Assembly (NCBI GenBank): GCA_022225965.2
Contig: JAKJXP020000025.1
Coordinates: 1 to 64,000, forward strand
Length of the DNA: 64,000 bases
Direction of reading: 5' to 3'
DNA from: Diatrype stigma
Lineage: Eukaryota > Ascomycota > Sordariomycetes > Xylariales > Diatrypaceae
The notes beneath the pieces were generated by a model. That model was not told where the DNA came from and made no database searches. It saw only the letters and a program-made list of their open reading frames with translations. Position 1 is the stretch's first letter. Each line of letters begins with the position of its first letter. The position numbers and the translations under genes were made by a program. Shown here piece by piece: positions 10,366-21,780 of the stretch.

Positions 10366-11351
10366 CGTGGCGATGGACTACAGATCTATCTTATACGAAT
10401 GGAGATGGACTATGGAAGGCTCTGCTATATCGACTTGATAATCGATTGGCAATAGCTGTGATTCGTCGAGCGTCAGCAAATTTGTTTTATCAATTGAAAA
10501 ATGATGTAATTGGGGACTCGGGAGGGGGATCTCAGAAGACTTACCTCGGACGTGTGAGACGAGACAAGTAGAAGTCTTAGAATTTTTATGATGCCAGAGG
10601 AGCTCAGTCATGAAAGGCCTAAAGCAAGGAGCGACGATGGATTGGCGGGCAAGATGTTATCTGTCACTTACCTAGTCCCTAGGAACTAACCGCTAACCTA
10701 CCTACACATGTACGCTATCTCCTCAACTGATAACCAGCGTCTGTAGGCATTACTAAAAATCCCATCAGGCTACCTGCTTCCCTACCTACCTGCTTCCCTA
10801 CCTGCTGTGCCTTCCCCCATCATTTTTAGGATTTCAGATTCCCACATTACGTGTACTAGCTGCAGTGTCAACTAACCGACGCTGTTGGCTGGCTGCCTGT
10901 ATGTATGGTACGTCCCTACAATCTTACCAAGTCCACGAAACTGGAGCTTCCAAAGTGGAGAGCTAAAGTGGGGAACGGGGAACTCCAAAATATTAATCAC
11001 CACCTGCACCTCCAGGGAGCTATGGCCAGGGTGCCAGGCTGAGGCTGCCAGCTGTGTCAATACCTACCCGAGCTGCCCGAGCTGCCCGTCGTGCCCGTGT
11101 ATGCAGGTGTACAGTATGTATGTATGTATGTATGTACAATACATAGGGACTCTCCACAACACTGAACCCCTGTGGCTTGTTTCACTTCTCCGAACGTGGA
11201 CATCAGTTAATTGGCATCAGCCACAACTGCCACACGTTGGACATCATTACGCATGAACATCCCTATGACCTATGTAGAGTCTGGTCGCTCGCTGCGACTT
11301 CATATGAAATACAACGGCTCTGATGATCATTAAGCTTTGATATCGGAAGTC
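10366..11351. promoter_or_regulatory. divergent intergenic region, with TATG microsatellite
   Basis: The gap separates the start codons of the thioredoxin-like gene (minus) and fta7 (plus). It holds CCTACC/CTGCTTCC runs near 10770-10810 and a TATG microsatellite at 11115-11136. No gene is seen. Confidence 0.5.
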
Positions 11352-13525
11352 ATGGTTCGTCTTGCCCCCTGGTGTTATAGTCACTCGTGTTCTAACAACA
11401 ACAGGCCCCTGAATCTGCGAACCAGAAGCGCAAACGCGGGCGCCGGGCTAACGCGTCACGCAACGACGAGGACGCGTCAAATACCCAACAACTCACCCTC
11501 AGCCGAGAAGGAGGATTAGAGACCGCTGCTCGCAGCGCGGAAGAGGCGGAAACGACAGAGGAGACGCGCCCCAGGAAGCGTGGGCGGCAAACAGCAAGGT
11601 CGGACATATCGTCCCAGCCGCAACCCGAACCCGAGCCCGAACCCGAAGCAAGATCAGAACCATTACAAATCAAGAAAAAACGAGGCCGACCTTCAGCAGC
11701 ACAACCTCAATCACAAGCGGCCGACGTCGAACCAGCTCCAGGTCCCGCCCCAGCGAAAAAGATTGGCCGGCCCCAAAGGAAAGGGGCTCAAAACGCCACG
11801 GGGACTCAAGAAACAGCAGATGAAGAGGCCGACGATGAGAACGAGGGGAACTCGAGTTTAGTCCGACGTAGCGCTCGGGATCGCCGGCCAGCGGGAGAAT
11901 GGTACAAGAGTCCTAAGGGTTCTAGGACGGACCCTGATAGGATGATTGAAAATGGCCGGGCACAGGAGGAGCCCAAGGAGGACTCGAGCTTATCACGGCG
12001 TCGTGGCCGCAATCATCGTCCAAATAATACAGGAGAGGCCGTCTCAGAGGCTACAGCTAGCAGTAAGCAAGCCAAAGTCGGCAAGAAAAAAGGTCGTGCG
12101 CAGAAAGAAAATCCTACAAGCGAGAGCGAACAAGCAACGTCTCTAAAGCCTTCTAAGAGGAGGGCTGGACGGCTGCCAACCGGTGCGCAAGTTACGTCCG
12201 AGGCCGATGCAGACGCAGAAACAGAGAACGAGCCACAACCACGAGCGAGGAAGAAGAGAGGACAGCCGCCAGTCGAACACTCTTCAGCTCCAGCTGAACA
12301 AGATCTTACGGCGCCCTCTAAGCAGAAGCGGACTCGCTCTATATTACGGCATGCTCAGAACGCGGACGAGAATCAAGTAGAAGAAGAGGGGGAAGAAGAG
12401 GAGCGCAGTAATAATCAGACCGGGCCAAAAAGCAGAAACAACCGAAAGCGACCACCACAATCAAGGAGCGCAGCGGAGGAAGCCTCGCCCCAAGAACAGC
12501 ACAATCCAAACGGCCCACGACAGCGGCGCCCAAGAGACCAGCAGGAAGACCAATCAATCGACAACGACGGCGCATCTCAATCACAGCCCAAGAAACGCAA
12601 GCGCCCACCACTACCACCACCACCACAAGCCCAACAATCCGTCGCCGCCTCGCCAGAACCCGAACCCGAACCCAAGCCCTACCGACAAATAGCGACCCAA
12701 ACGCGCCGCGTGCCCCGCGGCGTCATCGAGTCCAAGTGGGCGCCCCTCGACACCTCATCAATCGCCAGCATCGGCAGCCTTCTCGCCTCGTCGGCGCGGC
12801 CCGTGCTCTTGCGCCTCGGCGACCACCCGACGCGGCGCGCGCAGGCGGCAGCGGCGCTCGGCGCCGTCGCCAACCGGCTGCAGTCCAAGCTGGCGCGGGG
12901 CCTGCCGTTCCCGCCCCCGCCAGGCAAGGAAGAAGGGGCGGGAGGACAGCAGCGGGCCGACGAGCTCGAGTACGAGCGCACGGTGGCGGGCATCCGCGGC
13001 CTCGAGGCCGCCCTCGACCCCCTCCTGCACGGCGTCGACCTCCTGCGCCGCGAGCGCGACCGCGCCCGCCGCGAGCTCGACCGCGAGTACCGCGCCCTGC
13101 ACACGCTGGGGGCCAACGCGCGGGCGCAGGCGCGCGAGCGGAAGGGGCGGCTGAGGAGGCTGCACGTCCTTGTGCCCGATAAGAAGGGGTCTCCTGCTCC
13201 TGCTTCTGCTGTCGATGACGATAATGATGATGATGATGATTACGACACTGATAACGACGGTAGCAACAAAGTGGTTGTTGGGAATGCGGAGAGCGGTAGT
13301 GGTAGTAATGGTCGTCTGCTCGCGTTGGACGCCGACGCCGCCGCCGCGGATCCCGAGATGGCGCGCCTCGTGGCCCAGATCGCCGATCACATGGAGACCA
13401 TGCGCGGCAACCTCGCGCAGATCGACGGCGTCGTCCCGAATATCGCGCGCAGCCGCGCCCTGCTCGCTTCGACGCTGCTGCCGCACCTGGGCAGGGAGCA
13501 GCTGGAAGATGTCATGCTTGGGTAG
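11352..13525 (+). CDS. fta7: CENP-Q/Fta7 (Okp1-type) kinetochore protein
   Basis: The best model has an exon holding only the ATG (11352-11354), a 50 bp intron (GTTCGT donor, CTAAC branch, CAG acceptor) and exon 11405-13525, giving 707 aa that begin MAPESANQKRKRGRR. The N-terminal 420 residues are disordered and very basic or acidic with AT-hook-like cores (KRKRGRR, PRKRGRQ, KKKRGRPS, KKIGRPQRK, SRRRGRN) and RRSARDRRPAGEWYKSP. The C-terminal 280 residues are the CENP-Q region: IESKWAPLDTSSIASIGSLL, long Arg/Glu coiled coils, an acidic loop, and a closing helix ending LLPHLGREQLEDVMLG. Family knowledge: CENP-Q/Okp1 pairs with CENP-U/Ame1 in COMA and binds the CENP-A nucleosome. Codon use shifts from mixed to strongly GC-rich in the coiled-coil part. 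The far-upstream start is the least certain point. Confidence 0.82.
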
Positions 13526-16500
13526 ATGAAGCTATTGTCAGTGCGTGGGCTTGGTCGCTAATTAGGTGGTAGCGTGATGTTTTCTGTACCGATCGTGTGT
13601 TCGAGATACCAGATGTAGCCTGATGATAGGTAGCGGTGATGCTGATAGTCTCGGGTATGATATAACCCGCCTTCCCATGGCAACTAGAAACAGTGCCGGG
13701 GAAGAAGAAATATAGATATACCAAACCTCCCACGAAAGCAGTGAATTACACCGTATGCGTGAAATCAGGATAGCCTTAGGCTCATTGGTTAGGCCACCGT
13801 TTTACGTCCATATACGCTCATATACAGGGGCTACTCATTCAGACTACGTGATAAGCTCGCATGCGCTTGATCAGTGACTAGCAGGGTCGAAGCCTCTTGC
13901 ACTCGCTCCCCGTGACTCGGTGTTCTATCTATACCCAAGGTGTAATACCGGTTGTGGCTATGTACAATACAATAAGGGCATGTTTATTAGATCTCTTCTC
14001 TGCTGCCAAACATCGATCAGCTACAGCCATACATCACAATCTTCCCATTACAACCTTCTTCCTACGGTTTACATGAATGGCTAGATGGCATGAGCCCGTG
14101 ACGGTATCCTCATCCTCTATGTTCTTGGTACTTGGTTATTTGGGTATAGAACACCAACTACTCTGTGGTTTTTTGCGACATGCTCTACCTACTCTCACTT
14201 TTCTGTCTAATACCTCTCCGTCTATGGGTTTCTCGACCTATGGGGCCAATCCATACTCACCGGCCCCTCCCCCCTTTTTCACTCACAATAACTCAAATAA
14301 TAACCCTCCAACCTCTCCCCGCCACCCCCTAAAAAATGATGACTGCTAGTCATATATATAGCAGATGGTCCCGTCAGCGTAGACTCCGCTGCCAGTGTAT
14401 TCGATTACAACTATAGACTTCAGTCAACTCCTAGGTAAGCATGAGACATGAGAATATCATCATCTCAAGTGCATTACACACCAACAACTCACAAGCTCTC
14501 ATGTTGAGGGGGAGAAAGAAGGCTTAAACTATTCTTCAACCTGTTACTTCATTTTTATCCCTTGGCATTGGCAATACCTCACGGGTTCTTCAGGTTTTCG
14601 AGTGAAAACTGGGAGAATATACTATTATATTCCTCTTATTACTATGCACGGCATGCGTGAAAGCACTGCAGTGGTGACTACATGACTATAGTGTCTTTGA
14701 GGTACAACGCAATATGTCTATGCCTTGCTGGGATGGTGATAGCTTCTTGCCGGTGTGTTGCTCTTCGCTATACTAGCGAAGGCCATATGTATACTACTCT
14801 CACAATGAGGCTTGAATCTCGATTTATATTTACATTTACACCTCCCAGGTTTATGTACGCCTCATCATTCCAAACGGACAACATTACGTCTTCATTACTT
14901 CACCCACGGAAACCCATGGAGAATGTCAAGTTCGGATTTCTCCCAAAGCACAAGAGAACGCAACACGGTGATCTACCTGCCGGTTGCAATATGTACGCAG
15001 CTGGGTTCCCTTTACCTGATGGTGTATTTTGTTCGAGTCGAGATATGACGTTATTCCACCCAACATTAGACTGACTACGTCAAAGATAGTAAAATGCCCG
15101 TTAGTGTTAGACGCGCCTGTTGCGGGGTACTAAGCACTATACACAGTATTATAAAAGCGAACATAGGGACAATACCTAATCAACCACCGCATACAGTAAT
15201 GGCTGGATCATGGAAGCGGCTCATAAGCCTTGAGTCACACGATATAAGAGAGGCCAACGTACTTCGCATCTACACCTTGCATGAGCAATAAGACAAGCCT
15301 CCCCTCCCAACGCCTACATTGGGCATTGAGTAAGTAAGTAAGTCTTGGTAAGTAAACAGCCTGACAACCTGCCTTATACTTGCCTCGTTGCTATAACCAC
15401 CTGGGCAGTCGGCATAGACAACTAAGATAGTAGCTTAGCACTAGGCCTGACTAGCACTGAAATCACACTTCATCGCTTCATCGATGCCCTTTTTGGGACT
15501 CGTTAATTGTATAATTCGCTACTAGGTAACATCTAATTTCGGGGTATCTCGAATGGGAGACATGGTTACATCGTTACACCAGCATTCAGTACCGAGCTAG
15601 CTTTGCTGCAGCGGCGCATCATCAGTCCCAGTCCCTGAATCTCGGGGAGCGGGAGCAGAGGAGTGACAGGTCACCAGGTGTCCGGGACGCGTTGATGGAA
15701 TAATTTTAGTTTGGCGACGAAGTCCGCCGTGAGAGGGTTGCTGTTATTTTCATGAGGTCCCCCAGATCTGCAGCTTTTTATTAGAGTAAGCTGCAGCCTG
15801 CAACAACCAGTCTCCCCTCATCGGGTAGGTACAGATAACTGCCCCTGGCGGGGATCTACAATACCTTAAGCTTCTGAGGATTCGACTGCAGGTGCAGGTG
15901 CAGGTGGTGTCTTTCGTTCTTTCGTTCTTTCGCGAAAGGCGCAGGGAAAGGGGCGATTGCTTTTTTTGGTGTCTTAGGAGAGGTTGATAACCCCAATCCG
16001 GGTTAGGAGATATGTAACTACCTACCCCTAGTAGTACCTGTCACTCTGTTCCAAGGTTTGACTTACTGTACGAGGCAACATCGTACATTCGTACATACAT
16101 GTAGGTCCCCGGGCTGCCCGGGTAGGCATGTAGGTACCTTCCACGCTGCCACGAGGTTCGGTAGGAGGGTAAATCGCCTCCCGAGTACTTACACGCTCAC
16201 CTTAAGCCCCATGCCTACGAAGTACCTTAATAAGCTATACGTCGGGATCTGCGAAATTGCTATCGGGTCGGGCCCAACAAAGCTCGGTAGGAACCTGTAA
16301 CAGATCTGTCATTGGCTGAACCGTTCGCTTCAAGCGTAGGTATCTCAGGAACTCCCGCTTACCTCAATTAGAACGAGCTTCACAGACTCAGGCTGACCCG
16401 ACCCTCCTGCCCTCTCACACCTCTGCAGCCTCCGCAGCACCTGCTCTTCCGCCGCTCTTCGGTCATGGTCAACCGCAGGAGCGCGCGCTGATCGTCTGCT

Positions 16501-17514
16501 GCGACCGCTCTGTCCTATTCCGTCACTAGGGGTGAAATCGGAGGAGCCACGGTGGGCCTCTGTGGTCTCCCAGCCTCTCACAACCCGCGATTCTCTGATA
16601 ACTCTGCGAACTAAGATGGCATCGACGCCATCGTTCCCCAGTGTTCACAGGCCTGGCAGGGATAATCTTCCATAATATGCATGTCGTTCTTTCTTTACTA
16701 TGTCTGTTATGTATGCTTGAGCCGCCGTGCCGTGCCTGCCTCCTGCCCACGCTCGCGGTGTACCTGCACACCTGCCTGCACACCTGCGTTAGCTAATCGA
16801 ACGCCCTGCTTCGTAGCCGTTCTTATGGTTCTTATGTATTTGGGGCTTACCCTCGTGCCACCACTTGTCTCTTCATGTTCCATGCTCTGCCCTCCTGCCG
16901 GGACGAGTTTAGAGAGCCCCATCCACTGCAGGTGCTTCGGGGTTGGATTTGCTCACCTAACTCTTCTCGATATCGCGATATCTCGATATCAACCAACCCG
17001 ATACCTGAGCCTGAACCGTGGCGTTCTAGTGCCTACGAAGTGTAGTTGACGTGTTGGTGGTGCAGAACACTAGGGATGATGTGACTGAGTGGCATTGCTG
17101 CATTCGCGATCCTTCTCGCTCCCACTATACACTATCCCTACCAGCTACCGACGCACTCTATTTATATATCTGTACAACTTTTATACTATTTCGGTTCACT
17201 CCGTAGTTCGAATAGTTCAATTCATATATTGGCCTTGAGTCTCTCTCTGTCCGTGGGCCTCGGTGAGCCACCGATTCTTCGAACCACGATACCGCGATTT
17301 CGACTATCCTTGCCAAGCACAAACACACACACGCACACACAACACACGTTCCTAGCAGTTGCTGTAAGTGAGCCAAAGGCGAGATACCAAGACCCATGCT
17401 AAGCTCAAGGAAAGGCTCTCATCGATCCATAAAATTGAACCCCAAACTCCAATTCATTGGCGCCGCTAGTTTCGTACGATGAGGTTGGGTTGATTGCAAT
17501 AAGCTATCAAGATT
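13526..17514. other. 4 kb gene-poor interval and probable long leader
   Basis: No frame here looks like a gene; the longest (14682-15074) has no supporting feature. The right half probably includes promoter and leader of the 1421-aa gene. Notable sequences are GGTGCAGGTGCAGGTG (about 15890), TTTCGTTC repeats (about 15915), and a 14 bp perfect palindrome at 16969-16982. Confidence 0.5.
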
Positions 17515-20500
17515 ATGATGGTATTAGATCAGCCCCAGCCGCGGCGTCACTCTTTATCCAATGAAGAGCCCGGCTCTGCACGGTCCCACACTGGAGGGAT
17601 CAGCGATGATTCGACACAATCCGGCCCCAAACGCGTGCGGTTGCCGCGTTCCAAATCAACGTCTAACATGTTAGATGACACCAACTTGCCATTGAGGGTG
17701 ACCGCAGACCAATTACGGGATGTTGCACGGGAGCAGATCGATAAAGACAGTCTGCGCGCCCTCGCTGAGTTCTTCCGCACAACGGAACCGCCTACTGATA
17801 CTCTTCCATCACCCGATGAATGTTTTGGACTCCCAGGGTCTAAGTCCAGGGTCGCCAGGAAGTTCTCGGGGTCATTACGACAGGGGAAGAGGGCGAGGTG
17901 GCCAAGTGCGCCAATGCAGTCTAAACTACCCAAAAGTGCTATACCCGAAACAACTGCCGCTGGCCACCGTCATATTGCTATAACGATCCCAGCTCCGTAC
18001 GACAAACACGGGCATTGGTTCAGTTCCCAATATCCGGCTTCCGCTCCCGGGGGTTCAATGAGGACTGTATCTGGACCAAAGGAATGGCCGCAGAGGGGTT
18101 CATCGAAGGGGGTCTCAAACGGCACAGAAGATCGACGAAGAGACTCAACAGTCCCATCTATGCCTTCGTTTGCCGGTGGGGTCAGGCATGAGAGGAGTAT
18201 GACTAGTTTATCCGCGGTCAGACCAGCAACAGCCAGGTCTACGTCGACTTTGAATCCCGTGGAGGAGGGACATGAGCCTTTTCTCGATCAACACGCAGCC
18301 GGGATAGTCACACCATTAACTGCGCCGAGCAAACAGCTTCATCGATCCGCCTCTGCGAGTTTCGACCAGAACTCTTTCGCTCTTCGACACCCACCAACGG
18401 AGTTCGGATTTCCCGCGGCGAACACCATTTCTGAAGTGCATGACTTTGGTTCATCCCCCAAGTCATTGCACCACAGGAGACAGTTGTCTAGGATGTCGAA
18501 GAAGTCTAAGGAATCCAGGGACCTCAGCTCGCCGAGCTCCTCTGCGAGCTCTGCGAGGAGCTCTCCGAACCAAATTTCTGACCTCACTATCAAACCCACC
18601 TTAGGGGTTCCTCCGACGTCTACTACGGCTGAGTCACCTGGCTATTCCAATATGCTAGCTACGATGAGCTTTCCTTCTCCTCCCACGGTGTCTAGGTCAT
18701 CATCTCGAGCCAACAGTATAAGCTCGATATCTTTGAATCAGCCTAGTCTTGCTTCTCCCTTCACACCTCCTGTGCCGTCCCCTACTCCTACCCCCCCTGT
18801 TATCCGGCCACGTACAACAAGCAGACGGGCATGTGCTAGTACTCAGTTTTCGCCCACTTCTTCTTTGAACGAGATGATGATGCGCAATGCGCAAACAACT
18901 TCCCGGCCTGTGGGATCAGGGGATAAGCCAGGAACAGCAGATTCCTCTAAGGGCAGCATTGGCACCAGTTTTACCACTAGCACAAGGCCAAATTCCAGGC
19001 AGTCGACAGAGAAATTCGAGCCGCAAGTGGAAAAGTCTCAAGATCAGCAGATAAGGGATGATGAAACAGTTGAATGTATTTTCCATGATACAAAGCCGAC
19101 GGTTATTGTCAATAACCGAGACGCGGCTGAAGAACCAAAAATACAGAGGCAGTCTACATCAAGTCATACCACGGGAACTACAGACACGTATTCTCGTCTT
19201 ACGACTGCTTCCAGCTCTTTTCGATTGTCCGCTAGAAGTAATATGACCACTAGTACTTTTACTACGGTCGAAGATGAGGGCTGGGCTCAAGAGGCGCTAC
19301 CAAACCGCGAAGTTTTGAACCGCGAGTCGATAGCGTCGTCTATTGGCCTGCTGCCTATTATGGGGGCTAACAAATCGGAGGTTAGTGACAGCCCAACCTT
19401 AGGAAAGGATGATGCTATGACTGAAGGGACCCCCCTGGGAACCGAAGCTAGTGTGCCTCCTAACGGGAGACGGGACTCTTTGCCACGACCTACATCAGCT
19501 GCGTCTTTTACCAGTCTCGATGGCGAAGATCTTGATCCGACGAGGATGGCTGAGCGTCGGATCGCTCGCAAGGTCAAAGTGAGAGAATATAAGGAACGTG
19601 ATCTGGGTGCTGTCCGGCTTGGCCTGAGAACATCGGTGGTAAAGCTAGGAGAAACATCAATGGATTCCCCGGTCCTAGGGTGGTTCAATTCGGAAGCTCA
19701 ACGTTCACGTGCACATAACCCTTCCCCTCTCGCGCAAACCGCCCCGTGGTCTTCACTCAACCCATCCGCAGGTACCAGAAATAGCCAACAATTCATGAAT
19801 TCAGACCAGAGATTGGTTTCACAGTCTACCGAAGACAACAACACCGCAAACGATACAGGGGTAACTCAAGAAAAGCCTCAACGTGATGGGTGGACCTTAT
19901 CGCCAATGATGGTATCGGCGGCAATAAGAGGGGAAGATCCTGAGTCTTCACCTAGACCTCTCAAAAATGAGCTGGTGATTTCCCCTCTAATAGAGACAGC
20001 CAGTATAGACCCATACATAGAGCCTGAACCAGCATCCACACCGAAGCCCGCACAAGAGTCCGAACAGGAGCCTGAACAGGAGCTGAAGTCTAGACAGCCA
20101 ACGCAGCATCTATCCACTCTGTTGCTCCTGGAGGGAGGTTCAGTGTCATCTGCTCCAGGTTCGAGGAACAGCCTCAGCCTCCGCCCCAAGCTCAACGGTA
20201 GACCCCAATCAAGGGCAAAGCCTCGGCCGGTCACAATGTCCCGGAACCCCATTACGGGTGCTATCGAGCGCACAGTGACACCCCAGAAAGCAGCCACCAA
20301 TGACAACCGTCTGTCGAGACCTACTCCGCCAAAGCCGTCGGATGACCCACTAAGGAGATGGAGCCTTCCAGTCCGGTCTATCTCGCCAAGTGCACCACCG
20401 TCCACATCATGGGAACGGCCACCTTCATCCCCAGTGGTAGAGGAGCCAGAGGAGGAGGAATACGCAGAGCAATCGAGCGAGGACGAACAGGAGCCCAAGC

Positions 20501-21780
20501 CGCGAATTGAGAGTTTCCGAGAGCGGCTCCAGCGGGAAAAGGAGCAAAAAGACCGGGAGATCGAAAGCATAGTCGCTAGGACCGTGGTGCCAACACCCGC
20601 CGGATCGCACTATGACGACGAAGAGGCCAGCAGTAGCACACCTGAGCCACCGGCGGCGGAAAACGGAGTGGGCGAGGTCGAACGGCGCCTGAAGCGGCTG
20701 GAAAAGAACGGCGATGCTTGGCTGCGGGTGATGGGTCCGCTCTTGGAGAATATGACCAAGACGCTCGAAGCCATGCACGGGGACGGCATCCGCAGCGAGC
20801 TCACCATGTCCGACTTCATGATCGACATGGAGGCTGAGGCGCGGCGCTTCTCGATGATGGGCCGAGACATGCCAGCGATACTGCAGGCTGCCGCCACCCA
20901 GCAGGGAGGCTCACTCGGAAGTTTGCAGCACGGCACGAGGTCGCACCAGCACCTGCGGCAGGCGTCGACATCGTCTTCTCCCAACAACGGAAAGAAAGAG
21001 AAGAAGTTAGGGCGCGGTCGGAGTTCGTCGAGTCTAGGGCGCCTCCGCCTCCAGCTCGACAGGGCTGCTAAGAAATCGCTCGACCTTACATCGCGCCACA
21101 CGGAGCACAATGGGCCTCAGGGCAGCAGCACCAAGAGTGGCCTTTCGGCGACACCCCGGACGCCTCGGACGCCCATGGCGGAAACCACGCGGTCGTCGTC
21201 GCCGCGCACACCCCAGCAGGATCACGAGTTCGAGGTAGACATGGCGATCCGGCAGCGCATCAAGAAGCAGGAGGAAGAGTTCAACGAGCTCATGAGCAAA
21301 TGGAACTCGTCGACGCCGCGACCGTCAACATCGATGCAGCGGCCCTCTTCGAAGGCCTCGATCGGCAGCGGCAACAACAACGGAAGCGGTGGCGTCAGTA
21401 ACAACGATAACGAATACAACGACTCTTATAGCAACGACTACAACAACGACAACGATAACGACGATGAAAACCCTAAAACCGAACACCGCCCGCTCGAATT
21501 TCCCCAGAGCGTGTTGAGCAACGACGACAACAACAATAATGACATCGAGGTGGAGCCGCCGGTTCACCCCATGCTCAAGGAGCTTAGGGAGATAAACCGT
21601 AGGCATTGGCCTAAAGCGCCCAGCTTGGACATGCTAAACCCGCCGGCGGCAGCCGCTGGCGGGAGATCCAGGAGCAGTACCGCTATCGGATCCCGCGGCG
21701 GTGACGGCAGTGATGCGAGTGGCATGGGCGATGCACTGATGAGGGATCTGCGAAGCGCTGCTGCACCCCTCGAGTGCTGA
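17515..21780 (+). CDS. large uncharacterised disordered protein
   Basis: A single open exon of 1421 codons. The most structured part is near the N-terminus (residues about 60-95, LRVTADQLRDVAREQIDKDS and ALAEFFRTTEPP), followed by GHRHIAITIPAP near residue 150. This pattern recurs in uncharacterised filamentous-fungal proteins. Most of the rest is Ser/Pro/Thr-rich. Residues about 680-710 are basic (ERRIARKVKVREYKERDLG). A charged coiled coil runs about 1000-1090 (RERLQREKEQKDREIES, VERRLKRLEKNGDAWLRVM). An Asn/Asp repeat lies near 1285-1330. The last 60 residues hold HPMLKELREINRRHWPKAPS. There is no membrane segment or catalytic motif. A scaffold or cell-polarity role would fit but is inference only. 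The start MMVLDQ is the first ATG after the leader. Confidence 0.85.
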   Translation: MMVLDQPQPRRHSLSNEEPGSARSHTGGISDDSTQSGPKRVRLPRSKSTSNMLDDTNLPLRVTADQLRDVAREQIDKDSLRALAEFFRTTEPPTDTLPSPDECFGLPGSKSRVARKFSGSLRQGKRARWPSAPMQSKLPKSAIPETTAAGHRHIAITIPAPYDKHGHWFSSQYPASAPGGSMRTVSGPKEWPQRGSSKGVSNGTEDRRRDSTVPSMPSFAGGVRHERSMTSLSAVRPATARSTSTLNPVEEGHEPFLDQHAAGIVTPLTAPSKQLHRSASASFDQNSFALRHPPTEFGFPAANTISEVHDFGSSPKSLHHRRQLSRMSKKSKESRDLSSPSSSASSARSSPNQISDLTIKPTLGVPPTSTTAESPGYSNMLATMSFPSPPTVSRSSSRANSISSISLNQPSLASPFTPPVPSPTPTPPVIRPRTTSRRACASTQFSPTSSLNEMMMRNAQTTSRPVGSGDKPGTADSSKGSIGTSFTTSTRPNSRQSTEKFEPQVEKSQDQQIRDDETVECIFHDTKPTVIVNNRDAAEEPKIQRQSTSSHTTGTTDTYSRLTTASSSFRLSARSNMTTSTFTTVEDEGWAQEALPNREVLNRESIASSIGLLPIMGANKSEVSDSPTLGKDDAMTEGTPLGTEASVPPNGRRDSLPRPTSAASFTSLDGEDLDPTRMAERRIARKVKVREYKERDLGAVRLGLRTSVVKLGETSMDSPVLGWFNSEAQRSRAHNPSPLAQTAPWSSLNPSAGTRNSQQFMNSDQRLVSQSTEDNNTANDTGVTQEKPQRDGWTLSPMMVSAAIRGEDPESSPRPLKNELVISPLIETASIDPYIEPEPASTPKPAQESEQEPEQELKSRQPTQHLSTLLLLEGGSVSSAPGSRNSLSLRPKLNGRPQSRAKPRPVTMSRNPITGAIERTVTPQKAATNDNRLSRPTPPKPSDDPLRRWSLPVRSISPSAPPSTSWERPPSSPVVEEPEEEEYAEQSSEDEQEPKPRIESFRERLQREKEQKDREIESIVARTVVPTPAGSHYDDEEASSSTPEPPAAENGVGEVERRLKRLEKNGDAWLRVMGPLLENMTKTLEAMHGDGIRSELTMSDFMIDMEAEARRFSMMGRDMPAILQAAATQQGGSLGSLQHGTRSHQHLRQASTSSSPNNGKKEKKLGRGRSSSSLGRLRLQLDRAAKKSLDLTSRHTEHNGPQGSSTKSGLSATPRTPRTPMAETTRSSSPRTPQQDHEFEVDMAIRQRIKKQEEEFNELMSKWNSSTPRPSTSMQRPSSKASIGSGNNNGSGGVSNNDNEYNDSYSNDYNNDNDNDDENPKTEHRPLEFPQSVLSNDDNNNNDIEVEPPVHPMLKELREINRRHWPKAPSLDMLNPPAAAAGGRSRSSTAIGSRGGDGSDASGMGDALMRDLRSAAAPLEC

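Noticed and set aside
12339..13486. Long minus-strand ORFs in the fta7 region
   Set aside because: Antisense to the GC-rich CENP-Q coiled coil; high third-position GC opens shadow frames.
19878..21110. Minus-strand ORFs up to 230 codons
   Set aside because: Antisense to the 1421-codon gene, Ser/Arg-rich by reflection only.
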